Shown here: one piece after another, positions 45,518 through 51,689 of the stretch | How the letters are laid out: every line of letters starts with the position of its first letter | Numbering within the stretch: position 1 is the first letter of the stretch | Source of the DNA: an uncultured Clostridium sp. | GTDB lineage: Bacteria; Bacillota; Clostridia; TANB77; CAG-508 | Direction: 5' to 3' | Assembly (NCBI GenBank): GCA_947569365.1 | Contig: CANOSM010000013.1 | Span: forward strand, 1 to 51,689 | DNA length: 51,689 nt | Made by a program: the position numbers and the translations under genes | Notes under the pieces: model-generated | The model's database searches: none | The model's input: only the letters and a program-made list of their open reading frames with translations | Told to the model about the DNA's origin: nothing

Positions 45518-46585
45518 TTGATAGAAGTTAAGAATCTAACCAAAAAGTATGGTAATTTTGAAGCTGTTAAAGATATTTCATTTTCTATTGAAGATGGGGA
45601 AATAGTAGGATTTTTAGGACCAAATGGTGCAGGAAAATCTACAACTATGAATATGATAACAGGATTTATTGAACCAACAGAAGGAAGTATATTTATTGAT
45701 GGCTTGGATATAGAAAGAAAGCCAAATAAAGTAAAGAGTAAAATTGGTTATATGCCAGAAAATGTACCACTATATAAAGAGCTAACTATAAGAGAATTTA
45801 TAACTTATATGTCAGAATTAAGAGGAATAAAAAAGTCGGAAAGAAAAGAAGCTATTGAAAAAGCAATAGATGAGACAGGACTTAGAAATGTAGAAAATAA
45901 ATTAATATCACAAGTTTCAAGAGGGTATAGACAAAGGGTTAGTCTTGCTGGTGCTATAGTTGGAAGTCCAGAAATAATTATATTAGATGAACCAACAGTT
46001 GGATTAGATCCTAAGCAAGTTGTTGAAATACGAAATTTAATTAAGTCTTTTAAAGGAAAACATACAGTAATTTTAAGTTCACATATATTATCAGAAGTTA
46101 GTAATATGTGTGATAAAATTATTATGATTAATAATGGGAAAATTGTAAAAATAGATTCTACATCTAATTTAATAAAATCAGAAAGTAAAGAAACAAAAAT
46201 AATTAATATTACTATAGAAGATGAAGATGAGAATTTTGAAGCAGTAATTAATGGATTAAAATTTATTTCTCAAATGAATTTAATAAATAAGAATTCAGAT
46301 GGTTCTAAAACATACAAACTTACATGTACAACAGAAGATTTTGATATAAGAAAAGAACTTTCTAAAACTTTAACAAAAGAAGGAATTGTTTTGCTTGAAA
46401 TGAGTGTTAAAGAAGCAACTCTAGAAGATGCTTTCATAGATATTATCGATACAAACACTAAAGAAAATAAAATTAGAGAAGAAATGCAAAACAAACAAAA
46501 AGCTGTAAAAGTAAAACTTTCTTTAAAAGAGAGATTTGGAAAAGTAAAGAAAACTGACGAAAATAATAAAGGAGGAGATAAGTAA
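45518..46585 (+). CDS. ABC transporter ATP-binding protein, GldA type
   Basis: The 355 aa ATPase has GPNGAGKST (Walker A), an unusual signature VSRGYRQRVSL instead of LSGGQ, LDEPTVGLDP (Walker B) and LSSHIL (H loop). The C-terminal extension beyond residue 220 is typical of the DrrA/GldA group. It starts with TTG after AGGAGG. The permease gene overlaps its stop codon, so they are co-translated. CGA (GAA ATA CGA AAT) is read normally. Confidence 0.93.
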   Translation: MIEVKNLTKKYGNFEAVKDISFSIEDGEIVGFLGPNGAGKSTTMNMITGFIEPTEGSIFIDGLDIERKPNKVKSKIGYMPENVPLYKELTIREFITYMSELRGIKKSERKEAIEKAIDETGLRNVENKLISQVSRGYRQRVSLAGAIVGSPEIIILDEPTVGLDPKQVVEIRNLIKSFKGKHTVILSSHILSEVSNMCDKIIMINNGKIVKIDSTSNLIKSESKETKIINITIEDEDENFEAVINGLKFISQMNLINKNSDGSKTYKLTCTTEDFDIRKELSKTLTKEGIVLLEMSVKEATLEDAFIDIIDTNTKENKIREEMQNKQKAVKVKLSLKERFGKVKKTDENNKGGDK

Positions 46586-47280
46586 TGTTAGCTGTATTAA
46601 AAAAAGAGTTAAAGACTTATTTTTTAACCCCACTTGGATATATTTTTATAGCAGTATTCATGATTTCATTTAGTTTTGTTTTTTATAGTATGATGTTTAA
46701 TACTACATCAGATAATTTAACTATCGCAAAATTTGAATATGTTATTGCAAATAGCTTAGTAGTGTTAACTTTTATAACACCAGTATTAACAATGAGAATG
46801 TTTGCAGAAGAAAGAGCTTCTGGAACAGATCAAATATTATTTACATCTCCAAGAAGTATAGTTGGAATTGTTTTTGGAAAATTTTTAGCAGCAACAATTG
46901 TTATTTTAATAACAATTTTAATAACTTTTATATATTATTTTATATTAACAAAGTTAGGGAATCCTTCTTTTAAAGTTGCTTTAACAGCAGAATTAGGATT
47001 TTTATTAGTAGCTCTTGCATATATATCTTTTGGGATGTTTGCATCAAGTGTTTCACCAAATCAATTAATAGCAGCAATTATTACAATAGGATTTTTCTTT
47101 ATAACAAGCTTTTTTAATTCAACAAGTGGAATTATTGCATCAGTTTCACTTATGAGTATGTATGAAAAATTTCCTCTTGGTATAATATCACTACAAGAGG
47201 TTGTAGGATATATTTCATTTATAACATTATTCATTCTTTTAACAATAATAGTTTTACAAAGAAGAAAAAGTGTTAAATAG
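46585..47280 (+). CDS. ABC transporter permease, GldF type
   Basis: The 231 aa protein has six predicted membrane segments and RMFAEERASGTDQILFTSPR, typical of ABC-2/GldF permeases. Its ATG overlaps the stop codon of the ATPase gene. It is the second part of an exporter with the ATPase and the following protein. Confidence 0.92.
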   Translation: MLAVLKKELKTYFLTPLGYIFIAVFMISFSFVFYSMMFNTTSDNLTIAKFEYVIANSLVVLTFITPVLTMRMFAEERASGTDQILFTSPRSIVGIVFGKFLAATIVILITILITFIYYFILTKLGNPSFKVALTAELGFLLVALAYISFGMFASSVSPNQLIAAIITIGFFFITSFFNSTSGIIASVSLMSMYEKFPLGIISLQEVVGYISFITLFILLTIIVLQRRKSVK

Positions 47281-47299
47281 GAAGGAGGAATGTTTAGAG

Positions 47300-48799
47300 A
47301 TGAAGAAAGATAAAGAAATAAAAAATAATTCAGAAGAGTTAAATAAAAATGATAATAATTTAGTTTATAAATTTAAAAAGAATTTTATGACAAATGATAT
47401 AAGAACAATTCTGATTATTCTTATATTAATAGGTATTTTTATAGTTGTAAATTTATATGTAAGATCCCTTAATTTAGCTCAAATAGATATAACAAAAGAT
47501 AAGTTATATTCTCTAACAGATACATCTAAAAATGCTGTAAAATATATAAATAATGATATTCATATATATGTATGGGGAATAGATGAGATATCAACAACAG
47601 TTGATCTTTTAAAACAATATAATTCAGAAAATAAAAAAATAACATATAAAGTAATTACAAGAGATAAGGATAAAGATTTTGTTGAAAAATATTATCTAGA
47701 AGATGATTCACCATTAATTTTAATAATTGCTAATGAGGGATCTAAAAATGAAAGAACAGATTATGTGTATGCAACAGATCTTCAATCATATGATGCAAGT
47801 TATAATCTAGTTGATGTTACAGAACAAAAAGTTACAAATTCAATATTAAGAGTAAATTCTGATGAAATTCCAATAGTATATTTCTTATCTGGTACAGGAT
47901 TTGACAATACAGACATTTCATCAACTAAGTATTTTAAACAATATGTATCAAATTTTGGATTATATGATACAAAGGATTTATCTGTAACTAATGCTAAAGA
48001 ATTTGATATTCCAAAAGATTGTTCAGTTCTTGTTTTACCATCAGTAGAATCTGATATAAATAAAACTGTAGCAACAAAAATAAAGAAATATATTACTAAT
48101 GGTGGAAATATACTTATATTAAATAATAGTTTTCTAAAAAATAAAGGAAAACTTACTAATTACCAATCTATATTAGATTTATATGGAATTACTATGCCCA
48201 AGAATTATATAATAGAGGATTCTGATCATATGATTTCTAGTACATCATCTTATATGTTAGGAACGCTTTCATTAACTCATCAGATAACAAGAAATATAAA
48301 AAAAGAGCCTGTATTATATTTTCCTGGAACAATAGAATTTGATACTAAAAAGATAGGAAGTTTAAAGGTAACTTACAGCCCATTTTTACAATCATCAAGT
48401 AATGCAAATGCCAAAGATTTTGAAACAGGAAATCTTGATAAAAATGGTAATTATATAATAGGTGCAACTGTTACAAAAAATGTTGCAGATGGAGTAAATT
48501 CAAATGCAGTAGTATTTTCTACCCAGACATCCTTTTCAGATTTATCAGCAACTGATCTAGGATATAATAATTATCCATTATTCTTCTTTACAGAGGAAGT
48601 AATAATGAATTCAGTAGCATATTTAGCAGATAAAGGTGAATATTATTCAATAAGTAAACTAGATAATTCAATAGTTACTACAAATATTGTTACTACTGAT
48701 AATCAAGATTATATAATAAGAACTGTAATATCTATGGTACCAATATTTATTGCATGCATTGGTGTTATAGTTTGTATAAATAGAAATAGAAAAAAATAA
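47300..48799 (+). CDS. GldG-type ABC auxiliary protein
   Basis: The protein (499 aa) has an N-terminal membrane segment (about residues 35-55), then a large extracytoplasmic domain with ITKDKLYSLTDTSKNAVKYI, typical of the ABC_transp_aux (GldG) family, and a C-terminal membrane segment (IRTVISMVPIFIACIGVIVC). I chose ATG 47300 because GGAGG lies upstream; an earlier in-frame ATG lies inside the permease gene. The three genes form a GldA-F-G set. In this lineage it probably exports or builds an envelope component, not gliding machinery. Confidence 0.85.
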   Translation: MKKDKEIKNNSEELNKNDNNLVYKFKKNFMTNDIRTILIILILIGIFIVVNLYVRSLNLAQIDITKDKLYSLTDTSKNAVKYINNDIHIYVWGIDEISTTVDLLKQYNSENKKITYKVITRDKDKDFVEKYYLEDDSPLILIIANEGSKNERTDYVYATDLQSYDASYNLVDVTEQKVTNSILRVNSDEIPIVYFLSGTGFDNTDISSTKYFKQYVSNFGLYDTKDLSVTNAKEFDIPKDCSVLVLPSVESDINKTVATKIKKYITNGGNILILNNSFLKNKGKLTNYQSILDLYGITMPKNYIIEDSDHMISSTSSYMLGTLSLTHQITRNIKKEPVLYFPGTIEFDTKKIGSLKVTYSPFLQSSSNANAKDFETGNLDKNGNYIIGATVTKNVADGVNSNAVVFSTQTSFSDLSATDLGYNNYPLFFFTEEVIMNSVAYLADKGEYYSISKLDNSIVTTNIVTTDNQDYIIRTVISMVPIFIACIGVIVCINRNRKK

Positions 48800-48802
48800 T
48801 TA

Positions 48803-48844
48803 AAAATAGAGAAGTAGAGGATAAACACTATCTTCTATTTTTTT
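48803..48844 (+). terminator. intrinsic terminator
   Basis: AATAGAGAAG pairs with CTTCTATT imperfectly, followed by seven T. Confidence 0.65.
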
Positions 48845-48999
48845 GGATTTTATTCACATTTATGAAAATTAAATCTATGATATTTAATTTCTATAACATT
48901 ATTTTATCTCAAATATAAAATTAAATAATTATAATAAAAACAATAATTTACATAATATCATATAATATATAAAACATATAAATAAGGAGGTCTCTTAAT

Positions 49000-49578
49000 T
49001 TGACACTAGAAGGAAAAAACATAGGATATGTATTTACAGGATCATTTTGTACTTTTAGAAAAAGTATAGAGGAATTAAAGAAAATTGTAGATTTAAAGGC
49101 TAATGTAATACCAATAATGTCTTTTAATTCATATAATTTAGACACTAAATTCGGAAAAGCAGAAGATTTTATAAAAGAAATAGAAGAAGTAACTGGAAAT
49201 AAAATAATTCATACGATTCAGGATGCTGAGCCAATTGGACCAAAACATATGACAGATATAATGATAGTAGCGCCAGCTTCAGGAAATACAATGGCAAAAC
49301 TTGCAAATGACATTATAGATACACCTGCTGTTATGGCTGTAAAATCACATTTAAGAAATGGAAATCCATTAGTAATAGCTCCATCTACTAATAATGGGCT
49401 TGGTGGTAATGCAGAAAATATAGGAAAATTACTTAATAGAGCTAATTATTATTTTGTACCATTTAAACAGGATAATCCAATTACCAAGCCAAGATCAATT
49501 GTATTTGATTCAAGCTATATAATAAAAACATTAGAATGTGCATTAGATGGAGAGCAAATTGAACCTATATTATTATGA
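49000..49578 (+). CDS. dpaB: dipicolinate synthase subunit B
   Basis: DpaB (SpoVFB) with DpaA makes dipicolinic acid, the spore-core calcium chelator. The 192 aa flavoprotein-like sequence has GYVFTGSFCTF at the N-terminus and DIMIVAPASGNTMAKLAND, typical of the family. It starts with TTG after AGGAGG. The dpaA partner is not next to it in this window, unlike in many Clostridia, so it is elsewhere or absent. Confidence 0.92.
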   Translation: MTLEGKNIGYVFTGSFCTFRKSIEELKKIVDLKANVIPIMSFNSYNLDTKFGKAEDFIKEIEEVTGNKIIHTIQDAEPIGPKHMTDIMIVAPASGNTMAKLANDIIDTPAVMAVKSHLRNGNPLVIAPSTNNGLGGNAENIGKLLNRANYYFVPFKQDNPITKPRSIVFDSSYIIKTLECALDGEQIEPILL

Positions 49579-49586
49579 ATATAAAA

Positions 49587-49618
49587 TAGAGCAGGGCATA
49601 TAAAAGTTCTGCTCTATA
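49587..49618 (+). terminator. intrinsic terminator after dpaB
   Basis: ATAGAGCAG pairs with CTGCTCTAT. The downstream T tail is weak. Confidence 0.75.
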
Positions 49619-49645
49619 AAATTAAAAAATTTTTCTTTAAAAATA

Positions 49646-49674
49646 TTGACATCGAACAAATATTCTTATATAAT
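49646..49674 (+). promoter_or_regulatory. SOS-type promoter of the LysM gene
   Basis: TTGACA, a 17-base spacer, TATAAT. The spacer contains a LexA-like box. Confidence 0.75.
49653..49666 (+). promoter_or_regulatory. LexA-like operator 1
   Basis: CGAACAAATATTCT within the promoter spacer, close to the Gram-positive LexA consensus CGAACNNNNGTTCG (one core mismatch, A for G in the right half). Confidence 0.6.
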
Positions 49675-49685
49675 CTTTTTATAAA

Positions 49686-49699
49686 CAAACAAATATTCG
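49686..49699 (+). promoter_or_regulatory. LexA-like operator 2
   Basis: CAAACAAATATTCG, 33 bases after the first box and nearly the same sequence, just upstream of the ribosome binding site. It has two core mismatches to the LexA consensus. Confidence 0.5.
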
Positions 49700-49710
49700 G
49701 AGGTGTTAAA

Positions 49711-50028
49711 ATGAATAATAAAAGAGATAAATCAATAAAAATTAATTTAAAAAAGTTTTTAAGAGGAATAATAGTTATTATATTTTTAGCTATTACAATA
49801 ACTTTTATAGCTACTAAAAGTATATATTCATATAAAACAGTAGAAGAAAAGGAAATATGTATAAAATCAGGTGATACTCTTTGGACAATTGCAAAGCATG
49901 AAAAGAAGTATAATGAGTATTATAAGAGAAAAGAAATTAGAGAGATAATAAACGATATTAGGAATCTAAATAATATGTCTGATGCTAATATAGTACCTGG
50001 AGAAATTATAAAAATATATTACAAGTAA
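49711..50028 (+). CDS. LysM protein, YneA-type SOS division inhibitor
   Basis: The 105 aa protein has one N-terminal membrane segment (about residues 17-37) and a LysM domain (IKSGDTLWTIAKHEKKYNEY, ending GEIIKIYY). YneA of Bacillus has the same length and layout, is LexA regulated, and delays septation during DNA damage. The promoter here contains LexA-like boxes, which supports the same role. No lexA gene is in the window. The CGG in its ribosome binding region (TTCGGAGGTG) is non-coding. Confidence 0.75.
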   Translation: MNNKRDKSIKINLKKFLRGIIVIIFLAITITFIATKSIYSYKTVEEKEICIKSGDTLWTIAKHEKKYNEYYKRKEIREIINDIRNLNNMSDANIVPGEIIKIYYK

Positions 50029-50063
50029 AAGCTATATTATCCGCTTCACATAATAAAAATATA

Positions 50064-50534
50064 TTATTTATTACATATAACATTTGCTATTTCATTAGGA
50101 ACATACTTAGATATATCTTTTTTATAAGAAACCAATTCATTAACCATAGTAGAACTAATATTTCCAAGTTTACCAGCTCTTATATAAATAGTATCTAAAT
50201 TAGATAATTCCTCATTAAGACAAGCTAGATTTTCTTCATAATTGTAATCTATCCCATTTCGTATTCCTCTTATGAAACATGTAGCATTATTTTTAGTAGC
50301 AACATCTCCTGAAAGCTCATCATATGCAATCACTTTAACATTGTTTAATTTATAAGATTTTAAAGTCTTTTCAATAGCTTTTTTCATTAAGTCTACACTA
50401 TATATTCTTTTTTTACCTCTATTAATACCAATACCTATTATAACTTCATCAAAAAGTTTAGAGGACATTTATACTACATGTAAATGTCCATTTGTAAAAG
50501 GATCAAAACTTCCTGCATAAAATCCAATATTCAT
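50064..50534 (-). CDS. coaD: pantetheine-phosphate adenylyltransferase with internal TAA
   Basis: CoaD makes dephospho-CoA. ATG 50534 follows GGAGGA and starts MNIGFYAGSFDPFTNGHLHV, the T/HxGH nucleotide-binding region. Codon 22 is TAA (50471-50469), then ATG TCC continues in the same frame with SSKLFDEVIIGIGIN and the late ISSTMVNEL. The rest is intact, total 156 aa with the stop counted as one residue. A single A-to-T change from AAA would explain it. CoaD is usually essential, so this is a nonsense error, a polymorphism, or readthrough/reinitiation; the upstream 21 aa alone would lack the C-terminal active-site residues. Confidence 0.8.
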
Positions 50535-50546
50535 ATAAACTTCCTC

Positions 50547-51545
50547 CTATAGATCTGCTAATGGATTACTTTCAACAGCATTTCTAATTTGTTCATTATC
50601 AACATGAGTATATATTTCTGTAGTAGAGATACTTTCATGTCCTAAAAGTTCTTGAAGAGCTCTAATGTCAACATTTCCATACTTGTACATTAAAGTAGCT
50701 GCAGTATGTCTTAATTTATGTACAGAATATTTATTAGGATCAATTCCTGCTATATATAATTCTTCTTTTACAATGTATTGAACTGTTCTATTACTAATAC
50801 GCTTTCGTTGTTCACTTAAAAATAAAGCATCTTTAGAATTATATTTTACTGCATCATGAGGTCTATCTGAAAGATAAGCTTTTATTGCATTAATGCATGC
50901 TTTATTCAAATATATTGTACGTTCCTTATTTCCTTTTCCTATAACATTTAACTTGTTATTTTCAAAATCTATATCCTTTATATTAATATTAATAAGTTCA
51001 GATAAACGAAGTCCACAATTTAAAAATAATGTAATGATTGCAAAATTTCTAGTAGAATTATTATGGTTACCATGAGTTTTAGGTGGAGGAGTAGAAGATA
51101 CTTTTAAAAGTTCTTTACTTTGTTCTAATGTTAAGTATTTAGGAAGTCTTTTATCTAATTTAGGACTTTCTAAGTCTTGAGCAGGATTACTTTTTATTTT
51201 CTTAGTTTTGTTACATAAGTAATGAAAAAAAGCACGTATACTTGCTGTTTTTCTAGCAAGGGTCGCTGGCTTACTTCTATATGTAGTCTTTAGATATCCT
51301 AAAAATGAATGGATATCTTCTATTTGAATTCTTTCGATATCTAAAAGTGTTAAATCATCAATTGTAATTTCTTTTATACTTTCTTCATCTATATTTACCA
51401 TATTAAATTTATATTTTATGTACTTTAAAAAATGTGCTATATCATAATTATACTCCTTAATAGTATTTACAGATTTATTTGATATAGTAGAAGAATAATC
51501 TAAAAAGTCATTTAAAAATATTGGATTTAATTTTCTATCTATCAT
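50547..51545 (-). CDS. xerD: tyrosine recombinase XerC/XerD
   Basis: The 332 aa recombinase has an N-terminal SAM-like core-binding domain and the catalytic set: Arg in NCGLRLSEL, Lys in GKGNKERTIYL, HKLRHTAATLMY, GHESISTTEIYTHV with the nucleophile Tyr. It resolves chromosome dimers at dif sites or acts in a similar recombination. It lies directly upstream of coaD on the same strand, 12 bases apart. XerC or XerD cannot be told apart here, so the symbol is tentative. Confidence 0.9.
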   Translation of the reverse strand: MIDRKLNPIFLNDFLDYSSTISNKSVNTIKEYNYDIAHFLKYIKYKFNMVNIDEESIKEITIDDLTLLDIERIQIEDIHSFLGYLKTTYRSKPATLARKTASIRAFFHYLCNKTKKIKSNPAQDLESPKLDKRLPKYLTLEQSKELLKVSSTPPPKTHGNHNNSTRNFAIITLFLNCGLRLSELININIKDIDFENNKLNVIGKGNKERTIYLNKACINAIKAYLSDRPHDAVKYNSKDALFLSEQRKRISNRTVQYIVKEELYIAGIDPNKYSVHKLRHTAATLMYKYGNVDIRALQELLGHESISTTEIYTHVDNEQIRNAVESNPLADL

Positions 51546-51689
51546 TTATATTTTACTCCTTACTTTAAAAAACTAATAATAAAATTATTATATAATTAAA
51601 ATCTATTTTTTAAAAGTATATATTAATCCATTTTACCAATATTGTATAATTAAATGCACGTTGTAGACATAAAAATATAGACACATAAT
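51546..51689. other. upstream region of the recombinase gene
   Basis: An AT-rich end of the window. It presumably carries the promoter for the minus-strand recombinase and coaD. I see no gene or clear element. Confidence 0.4.

Noticed and set aside
39676..49700. Non-coding CGG occurrences near 39694 and 49698 as further shift sites
   Set aside because: They are outside coding frames (a terminator arm and a ribosome binding region).
50064..50534. TAA as a sense codon in general
   Set aside because: Most genes in the window end with TAA at the expected place, so TAA is the main stop codon here.
1..51689. CRISPR array, prophage or insertion sequence
   Set aside because: I saw no regularly spaced repeats, no transposase, and no phage structural genes; the tyrosine recombinase looks like a housekeeping Xer protein.

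Overview
The window is about 52 kb of very AT-rich DNA (roughly a quarter G+C by eye) from an endospore-forming member of the Clostridia, probably an uncultured gut-type lineage. The evidence is the complete spoIIIAA-AH operon, a dipicolinate synthase subunit B gene, Firmicutes-type strong AGGAGG ribosome binding sites, AGA as the dominant arginine codon, and the gene order tig-clpP-clpX and rpsO-pnp. I cannot name genus or species.

Layout. 1-4.2 kb: an unknown small gene, then tig, clpP and clpX. 4.2-5.6 kb (minus): a GNAT acetyltransferase and a membrane-anchored J-domain protein. 5.7-8.4 kb: rpsO with a structured leader, then pnp. 8.4-17.4 kb: glycosyltransferase, pilin-like protein, murB, yvcK-like, glycogen debranching enzyme, holA and a membrane-anchored unknown. 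17.5-21 kb: accessory-looking small genes, including a broken MazF/PemK-type gene. 21-26.4 kb: spoIIIAA-AH. 26.5-33.8 kb: membrane protein, phosphofructokinase, RelA/SpoT-like protein, argS and an unknown anchored protein. Then tRNA-Leu(CAA). 34-38.2 kb: small metabolic genes, fabI and acpP. 38.4-45.4 kb: unknown envelope genes, a two-component system, a VanW protein and trmB. 45.5-48.8 kb: a GldA/GldF/GldG-like ABC exporter. 49-51.5 kb: dpaB, a YneA-like LysM protein with LexA-type operators, coaD with an internal stop, and a Xer recombinase on the minus strand.

Main observation. Four conserved genes (a DnaJ-like gene, holA, spoIIIAE, spoIIIAG) are interrupted by six +1 frameshifts, and all six have the same form: an in-frame CGG codon followed by A or T, where skipping the C restores the correct frame and places a conserved-looking glycine (GGA or GGT) at the junction. 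When joined, the proteins have normal family lengths (297, 337, 395 and 224 aa). I found only two other in-frame CGG codons in the window, both followed by G and both in unrecognised genes, where the frame does not change. In-frame CGT and CGA codons occur in many intact genes without any shift, and out-of-frame CGG trinucleotides are common and harmless. The simplest reading is that CGG is an unassigned (hungry) codon in this organism and the ribosome slips +1 at CGG-A/T to decode GGN as glycine. That would be a recurrent, codon-triggered frameshift decoding system rather than a single programmed site. This is inference from sequence and needs the genome's tRNA set and protein data.

A second, separate oddity is a pair of in-frame TAA stops, each a single A-to-T change from a likely Lys codon: at codon 22 of coaD, and at codon 2 of the MazF/PemK-type gene. 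These do not fit the CGG rule and are more likely nonsense mutations or errors.
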